Made by a program: the position numbers and the translations under genes. From contig CATXZD010000013.1 in assembly GCA_958403905.1 (NCBI GenBank), positions 1-64,000 on the forward strand: a stretch of 64,000 nucleotides of DNA, in the 5' to 3' direction. A model generated the notes under the pieces. It searched no databases. It worked only from the letters and a program-made list of their open reading frames with translations, and had not been told where the DNA came from. Origin of the DNA: an uncultured Ruminococcus sp. (lineage in GTDB: Bacteria > Bacillota > Clostridia > Oscillospirales > Acutalibacteraceae). Below, in pieces: positions 17,993 to 26,480 of the stretch. Each line of letters opens with the position of its first letter. Within the stretch, counting starts at the first letter, position 1.

Positions 17993-18865
17993 ATGAAAAT
18001 TACCAAAGCAGTTATTCCTGCGGCAGGTTTAGGTACAAGAGTACTTCCTGCTACAAAAAATATGCCTAAGGAAATGTTCCCCATTGTTGACAAACCAACA
18101 ATTCAATACATTGTTGAAGAAGCTGTTGCCGCCGGAGTCACAGATATTCTTATTATCACCAACAGAGGCAAGGGTCTGATTGAGGATCATTTTGACGCTT
18201 CACCCGAGCTTGAAGCACAGCTTGAAAAAAGCGGTAAAACAGAATTTCTCGAAACTGTAAGAGAAATTTCAAATCTTGCAAACATAACATTTATAAGACA
18301 AAAAGAGATGAAGGGTCTTGGCCACGCTGTACTTAAAGCAAAGTCATTTGTCGGAAACGAACCTTTTGCAGTTATGTACGGCGACGGAGTTATCGTCAGC
18401 AAAACTCCCGCAATTAAGCAGCTTATCGACTGCTACGGCGAGTATGGCGATGGTGTTGTGGGCGTAAAGCTTGTGCCCGAACAGGATATTCACAAATACG
18501 GCTCGTTGAAGGTTGAAAACCTGCACGATAACGTATTTAAATGTACAGATATGAAAGAAAAGCCGCAGACTAAAGACGAAGTACTTTCGCTGTACTCGAT
18601 TCTTGACAGGTGCGTACTGCCTGCTGAGATATTTGAAATTCTCGAACGTACTAAACCGGGTGCAGGCGGCGAAATTCAGCTTACTGACGCAATGCGTGAA
18701 ATTGCAGTTACAAAGGGAATGACAGCAGTTGAATTTGAGGGCAAGCGTTACGATATGGGCAACAAGTTTGGAATTTTGCAGGCACAGATTGAGGTAGGAC
18801 TTGAACACCCCGAAACGAAAACCCAGCTTAGAGAATATATAAAAGAAATCGCAAAGACTTTATAA
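17993..18865 (+). CDS. galU: UTP-glucose-1-phosphate uridylyltransferase
   Basis: GalU makes UDP-glucose from UTP and glucose-1-phosphate for cell-envelope glycans. The 290-aa protein carries the nucleotide-binding signature AAGLGTRVLPATKNMPKEM at residues 10-28, then VMYGDGV and KPGAGGEIQLTDA. A GGAGG site precedes the ATG. Confidence 0.96.
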   Translation: MKITKAVIPAAGLGTRVLPATKNMPKEMFPIVDKPTIQYIVEEAVAAGVTDILIITNRGKGLIEDHFDASPELEAQLEKSGKTEFLETVREISNLANITFIRQKEMKGLGHAVLKAKSFVGNEPFAVMYGDGVIVSKTPAIKQLIDCYGEYGDGVVGVKLVPEQDIHKYGSLKVENLHDNVFKCTDMKEKPQTKDEVLSLYSILDRCVLPAEIFEILERTKPGAGGEIQLTDAMREIAVTKGMTAVEFEGKRYDMGNKFGILQAQIEVGLEHPETKTQLREYIKEIAKTL

Positions 18866-18895
18866 TTACAAATTAATATTTATTTTACAAAAAGC

Positions 18896-18926
18896 AACGA
18901 GGCTTCGGAGTACCGAAAGCCTCGTT
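18896..18926. terminator. Terminator after galU
   Basis: A stem of AACGAGGCTT-CGG with a one-base bulge and 4-base loop is followed by TTTTATTTTT. It lies between convergent genes and may serve both. Confidence 0.85.
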
Positions 18927-18958
18927 TTATTTTTCATAATTATTGCAAAACCTCAATA

Positions 18959-19780
18959 TTATTCAATCGCAATCTGTGTCGGCTGATGATTTTCATAAAT
19001 AGTATAATGAGTGAAGCCTGCACTTTTGGCTACCTCTATTCCCTCTTTTATGCCTTTTCCGACAAAATCAACACTGTGAGAGTCAGTCCCGAGCGTTATA
19101 TATTTTCCTCCGAGTTCTCTGAAGCGTCTTACAAGCGTTTCGTCGGGCAGGGTTGTTTTTAAATCTTTAAACAAGCCCGAAACGTTAATTTCAAGCGCTT
19201 TATTATTGCTAATAAGAATTTTAAATATATTGTCAATATCATCACAAAATACTGAAAGGTCGGGAATTTTGCTTGTTTTTTCCTTAATATACCTTAACGG
19301 ATATGTCATATGTGCAAGGCTGTCAAAATATTTAAACTGAGCCGTTTCTGCAAGTTCGGCAAAGTACAGCTTCAAAATCTTATTAATATCTGCCTTTGTC
19401 CAGTCGAAATAATAGAAATCCTCCATATCTCTGAGATTGTGTACCGACGCAAGCGTAAAGTCGCTTGCTCCGTAGTCTAACGCCCTTTTTGTACATTCCA
19501 TATCGTGCATTGGTTCTCCAAGCTCTATTCCGCACAGTATCTTAATTTTATCGGCGTATTTTTGCTTTGCTGACAAAGTTTCGGAAATCGACTTTGGAAT
19601 GAGTCTGTCAAAATTTCCGTATTCGCAGTTTTCCCCATACTTTATCACCGGCGCTTCGCAGTGGTCGGTTATTGCAATCGCATACAAACCGCTTTTTATG
19701 GCGCTTTCACACATTTCATTTACAGAGTTTTCAGCGTCAAACGAATTACTCGAATGCATATGCATATCACACAGTTTCAT
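18959..19780 (-). CDS. PHP-domain phosphatase, histidinol-phosphatase family
   Basis: This is a 273-aa metal-dependent phosphoesterase. PHP motifs are DMHMHSS (residues 5-11), AITDHCE, a middle Glu/His region (GIELGE, ASVHNL) and the late GTDSHS. It resembles HisK-type histidinol-phosphate phosphatases, but no other his gene is nearby, so the substrate is uncertain. The ATG at 19780 lies behind GGAGG; the 17 upstream codons of the open frame are not family-like. Confidence 0.82.
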   Translation of the reverse strand: MKLCDMHMHSSNSFDAENSVNEMCESAIKSGLYAIAITDHCEAPVIKYGENCEYGNFDRLIPKSISETLSAKQKYADKIKILCGIELGEPMHDMECTKRALDYGASDFTLASVHNLRDMEDFYYFDWTKADINKILKLYFAELAETAQFKYFDSLAHMTYPLRYIKEKTSKIPDLSVFCDDIDNIFKILISNNKALEINVSGLFKDLKTTLPDETLVRRFRELGGKYITLGTDSHSVDFVGKGIKEGIEVAKSAGFTHYTIYENHQPTQIAIE

Positions 19781-19839
19781 AAATCCGATACCTCCTAAAA
19801 AAATAATAGCATAACAATTAAATTTATGCAAGATTAGCC

Positions 19840-19868
19840 TTTACATTAGTCAAAAATGAGTATATAAT
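19840..19868 (+). promoter_or_regulatory. Predicted promoter of the ACT/UPF0210/V-ATPase run
   Basis: TTTACA (19840-19845), 17 bases, TATAAT (19863-19868). It is followed by the small dyad TCAAC-N5-GTTGA (19871-19885) and, nearer the gene, by ATTATGCA paired with TGCATAAT. About 100 bases of leader remain. Confidence 0.5.
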
Positions 19869-19971
19869 AATCAACAATGAGTTGATATATACTTATATAT
19901 AATTATTAAAAGGATTTTGCGAAATTATGCAAGTTTAACGCATTAATCCTGCATAATCAGGAGGTTATTTT

Positions 19972-20241
19972 ATGAAAGCGATCATTACAGTTATCGGCAA
20001 AGACACAGTTGGTATTCTGGCAAAGGTTTCCGACGCCTGCGCACAAGCAGACGTGAACATTGTTGAAGTTACACAGAGCGTTCTTCAGGATATGTTTGCA
20101 ATGGTTATGCTTGTTGAAATTGACAAATCGAATATCGGGTTTGAGCAGCTGAAAGAAAGCCTTGATAAGGTTGGGGAAGCTACAGGCACCAAAATCCACG
20201 TTATGCACGAAGATATCTTCAACAGTATGCATAAGATTTAA
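19972..20241 (+). CDS. ACT domain protein, UPF0237 family
   Basis: This 89-aa protein is a single ACT-type ligand-binding domain (MKAIITVIGKDTVGILAKV) of the UPF0237 family, related to the GcvR regulator. It has a strong GGAGG site. In many Firmicutes this gene is paired with a UPF0210 gene, as here (28 bases apart), which suggests that it senses an amino acid or related ligand for its partner. Confidence 0.9.
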   Translation: MKAIITVIGKDTVGILAKVSDACAQADVNIVEVTQSVLQDMFAMVMLVEIDKSNIGFEQLKESLDKVGEATGTKIHVMHEDIFNSMHKI

Positions 20242-20269
20242 AAGCGGACTGAAAGGATAGTTTATAAAA

Positions 20270-21631
20270 ATGTTAGAAACTAAGGACATACTTGAAACAA
20301 TAAATATGATAGACAACGAAAACCTTGACGTAAGAACAATTACTATGGGTATTTCGCTTCTTGACTGCATTGACGAGGATATTGACAAAGCCTGCACAAA
20401 GGTTTATGACAAAATCTGCCGTTCGGCAAAGGACCTTGTAAAAACAGGCGAGGATATTCAAAAGGAATACGGTATCCCGATTATACACAAGAGAATCTCC
20501 GTTACTCCCATCGGCATGGTAGCTGCTCCGTGCCAAAGCAAAAAGGTAGTTAAGTTTGCACACACACTTGACAAAGCGGCTAAAGAGCTCGGCGTAAATT
20601 TTGTAGGCGGTTATTCGGCGCTTGTTCAGAAGGGCTTTGCAAGCGGCGACTATGCGCTTATTGAGAGCATTCCGCAGGCATTAAGCGAAACCGACTTTGT
20701 CTGCTCGTCTGTAAACATCGGCTCAACAAAAGCCGGCATTAATATGGACGCAGTAAAGATGATGGGTAAAATCGTTAAGCAGACAGCTGAAGTTACAGCC
20801 GACAGGAACTGTATCGGCGCAGCAAAGCTCGTTGTATTCTGCAATGCACCTGAGGATAACCCGTTTATGGCAGGTGCATTCCACGGAGTAGGCGAAGCAG
20901 ACACCGTAATCAACGTTGGCGTATCGGGTCCGGGCGTTGTAAGAGCTGCACTTGCAAAAGGCGGCGCAGGCAAAAACATTACGGAAATTGCTGATATGGT
21001 AAAGAAAACCGCATTTAAAATTACACGTATGGGTCAGCTTGTTGCTCAGGAAGCAAGCAAAAGACTCTGCGTACCATTTGGTATTGTTGACCTTTCACTT
21101 GCACCGACTCCCGCAGTCGGCGACAGTGTTGCACATATTCTTGAAGAAATGGGACTTGAGGTTTGCGGCTGTCACGGTACAACCGCTGCTCTTGCTCTGC
21201 TGAACGACGCTGTTAAAAAAGGCGGCGTTATGGCTTCTTCTCACGTAGGAGGCCTAAGCGGCGCTTTCATTCCCGTTACAGAGGACGCAGGTATGATTGA
21301 CGCTGCAAAAAGCGGCTGTCTTGACATTACAAAGCTTGAATCAATGACCGCTGTTTGCTCTGTAGGTCTTGATATGATTGTTGTGCCGGGAGATATTACT
21401 CCAGAGGTTATTTCGGCAATTATTGCCGATGAAGCTGCTATCGGAATGGTTAACACCAAAACAACGGCAGTCAGACTGATTCCTGCCGTTGGAAAGAAAG
21501 CCGGTGATGAACTCAACTTCGGCGGACTTCTCGGCAGAGGTCCCGTAATGCCTGTAAGACAAGGCTCGCCCGAGGTATTTATTAAACGAGGAGGAAGAAT
21601 CCCCGCACCCCTGCAGGCACTTAAAAACTAA
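20270..21631 (+). CDS. UPF0210 (DUF711) family protein, pyruvate formate-lyase-like fold
   Basis: The 453-aa protein has the family stretches NLDVRTITMGISLLDC, ISVTPIGMVAA and NVGVSGPGVVRAAL. UPF0210 proteins have a PFL-like fold but no demonstrated reaction. They co-occur with the ACT protein just upstream. No glycyl-radical motif of true PFL is visible at the C-terminus. Confidence 0.9.
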   Translation: MLETKDILETINMIDNENLDVRTITMGISLLDCIDEDIDKACTKVYDKICRSAKDLVKTGEDIQKEYGIPIIHKRISVTPIGMVAAPCQSKKVVKFAHTLDKAAKELGVNFVGGYSALVQKGFASGDYALIESIPQALSETDFVCSSVNIGSTKAGINMDAVKMMGKIVKQTAEVTADRNCIGAAKLVVFCNAPEDNPFMAGAFHGVGEADTVINVGVSGPGVVRAALAKGGAGKNITEIADMVKKTAFKITRMGQLVAQEASKRLCVPFGIVDLSLAPTPAVGDSVAHILEEMGLEVCGCHGTTAALALLNDAVKKGGVMASSHVGGLSGAFIPVTEDAGMIDAAKSGCLDITKLESMTAVCSVGLDMIVVPGDITPEVISAIIADEAAIGMVNTKTTAVRLIPAVGKKAGDELNFGGLLGRGPVMPVRQGSPEVFIKRGGRIPAPLQALKN

Positions 21632-21656
21632 CAACTTTTTTCGGAGGTGTTAATGT

Positions 21657-21965
21657 TTGGAAAATATGATTAAAAAGATTGTTGACGCTGACAACGAAGC
21701 CAAGGCAATGGAAGAAAACGCCCTTAAAGAAAAGGAAGAGCTTTCAAAAAAGATTGATGAGGAAACTCAGAAAATCTACGACAGCTATATGAAGGACGCC
21801 GCCCAAACCGTTAAGCGCAACGATGCTTTGGAGGAAAAGAAAGCCGAAAAGCTTTGGGAGGAAATTCAGAACAAACAGAAATCGGCACATATCAAGCTGC
21901 AGTCTGACTACGAGCAAAACTGCGACAAGTGGGTTGACGCAATAGTAAGCCGCACGCTTGAATAA
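21657..21965 (+). CDS. V-type ATPase peripheral-stalk subunit (G/H type)
   Basis: This 102-aa, highly charged, helical protein (DADNEAKAMEENALKEKEEL) is the first of nine V-ATPase genes. Coiled-coil composition, size and position match the stator subunit G/H (NtpF), which pairs with subunit E. The start is a TTG behind GGAGG; an ATG four bases earlier opens only a 6-codon frame. Confidence 0.78.
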   Translation: MENMIKKIVDADNEAKAMEENALKEKEELSKKIDEETQKIYDSYMKDAAQTVKRNDALEEKKAEKLWEEIQNKQKSAHIKLQSDYEQNCDKWVDAIVSRTLE

Positions 21966-22002
21966 TTAAAAATCAATTCTCATCGGGAGGTGTGTGCAAA
22001 TT

Positions 22003-23037
22003 ATGTCAAACACTTCTTTCGCCGTTCTGACAAAAGCAAGGGCAAAATTCGGAAAAAAGCTTACCGAAAAAGACTATACCAGTTTGCTTGCCTGCCAGAA
22101 TGTTGCAGAGGTTATGTCATATTTAAAATCAAATACACACTATTCGGCGGCACTTCGTGACATTAATGAAAGAGATGTCCACAGAGGACGGCTTGAAGCA
22201 ATGCTGAGGCAGAATCTTTTTCACGAATTCAGTTCGCTTTGTAGATATGAATCAAGCGTAAGCGTGGGATTTTCAAAGTATGTCATTGAAACAGTTGAGG
22301 TTGAGCAGATTATAAGATTTTTAATTTTGCTAAACTCCAATTCAACCGAAAAATTTATCTATCAGTTTCCTGCATACTTTTCTAAGCACACGGAAATTGA
22401 TATTGACAGGCTTGCAAATGCAAAAAATTATGAAGAGTTTTTAAAGGTACTTTCAAACTCTTCGTTTTATGAAATACTCAAAAACTTTTCGCCTGACGAA
22501 AAAGGACGGCTTCGTATTTCTGAGATTGAAAACGAGCTTTATGATTTTGTTTTTTCTAATTTGCTTAACATAATAAAGAAAAATACAAAAGGCAACGAAA
22601 GGCAGGAGCTTACTTCGTTCTTTCTTACCATAAACGATTATAATATTTTTTCAAGGATTTTAAGACTGAAAAAGTATTACAATCTCTCCCCCGACGCTAT
22701 CAAATCAAACCTCCTTCTCAATTACTGCGACATTAGTCCCAAGGCAATTGATATGATGTGCAGAGCGGAATCCTCGGCAGAGGTATTTTCAATTATGCAA
22801 TCAACGCACAACGGCAAGCTGATTGACAAAATCGGCTATGTTTATGCAAGCGACATAAGTCCGAGAGTTAAGTACAGACTGGCAAGAAAAAATATGCATT
22901 TTTCCAACAACCCGTCTGTAGTTATGCTTTCTTATATGTTTATTTCCGAAATTGAGTTGATGAATATAGTCAGCCTGATTGAGGGAGTAAGATATAATCT
23001 TGATACTAAATTAATACAGTCATTGCTTATCTACTGA
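22003..23037 (+). CDS. atpC: V-type ATPase subunit C
   Basis: Subunit C (the AC39/d family) couples the central rotor shaft to the membrane ring. The 344-aa, mainly helical protein shows VEVEQIIRFLILLNS and an SFFLTINDYNIFSRILRLKKYY-like repeat typical of the family. I use the ATG at 22003, 12 bases after GGGAGG; a GTG at 21994 is nearer but gives an unusual N-terminus. Confidence 0.85.
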   Translation: MSNTSFAVLTKARAKFGKKLTEKDYTSLLACQNVAEVMSYLKSNTHYSAALRDINERDVHRGRLEAMLRQNLFHEFSSLCRYESSVSVGFSKYVIETVEVEQIIRFLILLNSNSTEKFIYQFPAYFSKHTEIDIDRLANAKNYEEFLKVLSNSSFYEILKNFSPDEKGRLRISEIENELYDFVFSNLLNIIKKNTKGNERQELTSFFLTINDYNIFSRILRLKKYYNLSPDAIKSNLLLNYCDISPKAIDMMCRAESSAEVFSIMQSTHNGKLIDKIGYVYASDISPRVKYRLARKNMHFSNNPSVVMLSYMFISEIELMNIVSLIEGVRYNLDTKLIQSLLIY

Positions 23038-23071
23038 TTAAGCTTGGCTCTTATAAAGAGGTGATTTTAAC

Positions 23072-25006
23072 TTGGCTGTATCAACCATGCAGGCCGTAAA
23101 CGTCATCGGTGTTATTGACGACATTGACGACGTTATATCGGTTCTTGGTGAATCGGGTGTGTTCCATCCCGACGATGTTCCTGCTTTTTACAGCGACACA
23201 AAGAATTTTACACACCTGCAAACAAAAAACATCTACGCTGAACCGCTGACTGACCTTAAAGCGTCAATAGGACTTGCAAAGCGCAAGTTCCCTTTGGTTG
23301 ACGTAAGCGACTTTAACCCAAGCTTTAAGGAAATGGAAATTTTTGCAAATAACACCGCAAAAGAAATTAACGCTCTCGTAGATGACAGGGAGTTTATAGC
23401 CGAACAACTGCTTGAAGCAAAAGAAAGCCTTAATGACACAAAGCATTTTGTCGGACTCGGTGTTGAAACCGAAAAGCTTTTGACGCTAAAGTATCTTAAA
23501 ACTCGTTTTGGCAGACTTCCAAAGGAAAGCTACGAAAAGCTTTCCGCCTACAAGGACAATCCGTATGTTGACTTCACAATATGCACCGAAGAAAAATCGC
23601 ATTACTGGGGCGTTTACTTTGCCCCTGTTGATAATTGCAGTGAAATCGACAGGATTTTTTCCGGACTTTACTTTGAAAAATGTGACGTTTTAGGCGTAAA
23701 CGACACCCCCAGGGTTCATCTTCAAAAGCTTCAGGAGCTTGTTCCAAAACTTGAAGAAAAACTTGCTCAATCACAAAAAAGGCTTGACAGCTATCTTGAT
23801 ATGCATTCCGAACGTATAACAAGGTATCTTTCAAAACTTGAAGAGCTTTATCTTTACGCCAGAATACGCACAAAGGCACTGCAATATAACAGAAGCTTTA
23901 TCATAGTAGGCTGGGTTCCTACGGAATTTGCAAAGCCGCTTAAACGCAGACTGAAAAAAATCAGCAGTGTAAGCATAGAATTTACAGATGCTAAAAAAGA
24001 GATTGAAAAATCTCCGCCGGTTAAACTCAAAAACTGCTTCCTTGCAAAGCCGTTTGAGTTTTACACAGAAATGTACGGTGTTCCCAAATACAACGAAATT
24101 GACCCGACGCTGTTTATTGCAATCACATATATAATCATATTCGGCATAATGTTTGCCGACCTCGGACAGGGAATTTGCGTGTCCATAGTAGGTTTATTTA
24201 TGTGGAAGCTGAAAAAGATGAAGATTGGCAAAATCCTATTCCCCTGCGGAATTTCATCAGCATTTTTCGGCACTGTATTTGGCAGCTTCTTCGGATTTGA
24301 AGACGCGCTCAATCCGCTGTACAAGGCACTGTTCGGACTTGATGAAAAACCGATTAACGTTATGCAGTCGCAGTCAATCATTATGATACTGCTTTCAGCC
24401 GTCGGCATTGGCATAATGCTTGTAATTGTTGCAATGTGCCTGAACGTTTACAGCTCCATAAAGCAAGGCGACATAGGCAAAGCGCTGTTTGGTTCAAGCG
24501 GTGTCGCAGGCATAATATTCTATGGCGCTGTTGTTTTCGGTGTTACAGGACAGCTTGCACTTGGGATTAATGTATTAACTCTTCCGTATATTATCGGATT
24601 GATTGTTGTTCCCTATCTGCTTATCTTCTTCGGCGAACCGCTCGGGTTGCTGATTACGGGTGAACAAGACTGGAAGCCCGAAAGCTGGGGCGGATATATT
24701 ATGGAGCATTTGATTGAGTCAATCGAATTTTTGCTTGAATACGTTACCAACACCGTCAGCTTCTTAAGAGTAGGCGCATTTGTACTTGTTCACGCAGGTA
24801 TGATGATGGTTGTCTTTGTACTTGCAGAAACAGCAGGTCCTATTGCATACTGGCCTGTTGTTGTATTCGGAAATGTGTTTGTTATGGTTCTTGAGGCTTT
24901 GCTTGTTGCAATTCAGGTGCTTCGTCTTGAATATTACGAAATGTTCAGTCGTTTCTACTCGGGCGAAGGCAGACCTTATGAGCCTGTAAGATTAAATATT
25001 GATTAA
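23072..25006 (+). CDS. ntpI: V-type ATPase subunit I
   Basis: Subunit I (the a-subunit) supplies the stator half of the ion channel. The soluble N-terminal half (about residues 1-335) has coiled coils near 90-120 and 225-265. The C-terminal half has about seven membrane helices, including EYVTNTVSFLRVGAF, which holds the conserved channel Arg. The start is TTG at 23072 behind GAGGTG. Length 644 aa is usual. Confidence 0.93.
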   Translation: MAVSTMQAVNVIGVIDDIDDVISVLGESGVFHPDDVPAFYSDTKNFTHLQTKNIYAEPLTDLKASIGLAKRKFPLVDVSDFNPSFKEMEIFANNTAKEINALVDDREFIAEQLLEAKESLNDTKHFVGLGVETEKLLTLKYLKTRFGRLPKESYEKLSAYKDNPYVDFTICTEEKSHYWGVYFAPVDNCSEIDRIFSGLYFEKCDVLGVNDTPRVHLQKLQELVPKLEEKLAQSQKRLDSYLDMHSERITRYLSKLEELYLYARIRTKALQYNRSFIIVGWVPTEFAKPLKRRLKKISSVSIEFTDAKKEIEKSPPVKLKNCFLAKPFEFYTEMYGVPKYNEIDPTLFIAITYIIIFGIMFADLGQGICVSIVGLFMWKLKKMKIGKILFPCGISSAFFGTVFGSFFGFEDALNPLYKALFGLDEKPINVMQSQSIIMILLSAVGIGIMLVIVAMCLNVYSSIKQGDIGKALFGSSGVAGIIFYGAVVFGVTGQLALGINVLTLPYIIGLIVVPYLLIFFGEPLGLLITGEQDWKPESWGGYIMEHLIESIEFLLEYVTNTVSFLRVGAFVLVHAGMMMVVFVLAETAGPIAYWPVVVFGNVFVMVLEALLVAIQVLRLEYYEMFSRFYSGEGRPYEPVRLNID

Positions 25007-25024
25007 TTTTTGGAGGTAAAGATT

Positions 25025-25453
25025 ATGTTATTCAATTTAATTATGTTAGCTGTACCCGTAGTATTTCTTATGGCATCTGCAATTCTTGCAGTTAAGGCAT
25101 TTGAAAAAGGCAAAAACAAAAAGAAAACCGTATTAACTCAGATTTTCTCATTTGCCGCTGTATTTGCTTTCTGTATGATCTGCCCGATGGTTGCAAGCGC
25201 TGCAACAGGCGATGCAGCTGCTGCCGCATCAAGCGGTATGGCTGACGGTCTTGCATATATCGGCGCTGCTCTTGCAACAGGTCTTTCATGTATCGGCGGC
25301 GGTATTGCCGTAGGCAACGCTGCTCCTGCCGCAATCGGCGCTACAAGTGAGGATCCTAAGGCATTCGGTAAGGCTATCATCTTTGTTGTACTCGGCGAAG
25401 GTATTGCTATTTACGGTATGCTCGTTTCTATCCTTCTTATCTTTGCAAGATAA
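25025..25453 (+). CDS. ntpK: V-type ATPase subunit K (rotor ring)
   Basis: The 142-aa proteolipid builds the rotating membrane ring. It has an N-terminal hydrophobic segment and a linker ending in VASAATGDAAAAASS, which looks like a processing or linker region. The C-terminal hairpin is GLAYIGAALATGLSCIGGG and FVVLGEGIAIYGMLVSILL, in which the Glu of GEG is the ion-binding carboxylate. I take the ATG at 25025 behind GGAGGT. Whether H+ or Na+ is pumped cannot be settled by eye. Confidence 0.92.
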   Translation: MLFNLIMLAVPVVFLMASAILAVKAFEKGKNKKKTVLTQIFSFAAVFAFCMICPMVASAATGDAAAAASSGMADGLAYIGAALATGLSCIGGGIAVGNAAPAAIGATSEDPKAFGKAIIFVVLGEGIAIYGMLVSILLIFAR

Positions 25454-25491
25454 GTTACGAAACACTGTATTTCATAAAGGATTGATACATT

Positions 25492-25800
25492 ATGAAATTT
25501 TTTCTTATAAGTGATAATGTTGATACAAAAATGGGAATGCGTTTTGCAGGCATAGAAGGCGTTGTTGTTCACGAAAAAGAGGACGTACGCCGTGAGCTTA
25601 CAAACGCAATGAACAGAGAGGATATTGCCGTTATTTTAATGACGGAGCACCTTGTTTCTCTCTGTCCGGACCTTGTATATGAGCTTAAATTAAACCGAAA
25701 GCAGCCGCTTATTGTTGAAATTCCCGACCGTCACGGCAACGGAAGAACAAAAGACAGTATTACAAAATACGTTCAGGACGCTATCGGAGTTAAGCTCTGA
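25492..25800 (+). CDS. ntpG: V-type ATPase subunit F
   Basis: This 102-aa protein is the central-stalk subunit F. MKFFLISDNVDTKMGMRFAG and a C-terminal region with PLIVEIPDRHGNG match the family. It lies between the rotor-ring and stator-E genes. Confidence 0.9.
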   Translation: MKFFLISDNVDTKMGMRFAGIEGVVVHEKEDVRRELTNAMNREDIAVILMTEHLVSLCPDLVYELKLNRKQPLIVEIPDRHGNGRTKDSITKYVQDAIGVKL

Positions 25801-25835
25801 TTATCGCTAATTGATTTGCTAAAGAGGTTATATAT

Positions 25836-26429
25836 ATGAACAAAACCGCAAAAACGGATAACTTTCTTAAGGCCATTAAAAAATACGCTGACCAGCAGCG
25901 CAACGCAATGCGTACCGAGGTTGAGCAGTTAAAAGAGGAAAAAATCAAAGAAGCCGAAATCAAGGCGAAGTATGACAGTGAAAAGCTTATCAAGGATAAG
26001 CTTGAAGCAAAGCGCAATGAAGAAACCTCAAAAATTGCAAAGCTCACACAGGAAGGTCAGAAGAAACTCTTTCTTAAAAGAGCCGAAATGACCGACAGCG
26101 TGTTTAGAAAAGCAGAAGAAAAGCTGATTGAATACACAAAAACAGCCGAATACTCCGAAAAGCTTTTGGAAAGCGCAAAAAATATTGCCGCTCTTTTCGG
26201 CAACGAAAGCTGTACCCTTTACGTAAACGACAAGGATATGAACTTTGCCGATAAACTCAAATCGCTTTTTGACTGCGAAACAGATGTTTGCACCGATAAA
26301 ACAATTAAAATCGGCGGATTAAAGGGCTACTGCAAATCGTTAAGCATTGTGGCTGACGAAACCCTTGACAGCAAGCTCGGTGCACAGAGAGAATGGTTTA
26401 TCGAAAATTCAGGACTCAGCGTGCTTTGA
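25836..26429 (+). CDS. ntpE: V-type ATPase subunit E
   Basis: Subunit E is the peripheral-stalk partner of the G/H subunit. The 197-aa protein has a long N-terminal coiled coil (about residues 10-95, rich in Lys/Glu/Ala) and a small C-terminal globular domain ending with DETLDSKLGAQREWF. Confidence 0.88.
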   Translation: MNKTAKTDNFLKAIKKYADQQRNAMRTEVEQLKEEKIKEAEIKAKYDSEKLIKDKLEAKRNEETSKIAKLTQEGQKKLFLKRAEMTDSVFRKAEEKLIEYTKTAEYSEKLLESAKNIAALFGNESCTLYVNDKDMNFADKLKSLFDCETDVCTDKTIKIGGLKGYCKSLSIVADETLDSKLGAQREWFIENSGLSVL

Positions 26430-26480
26430 TTTTCACACTATTTAAACTGTTAATTTCAACCGAAAGAGATGGTAATATAA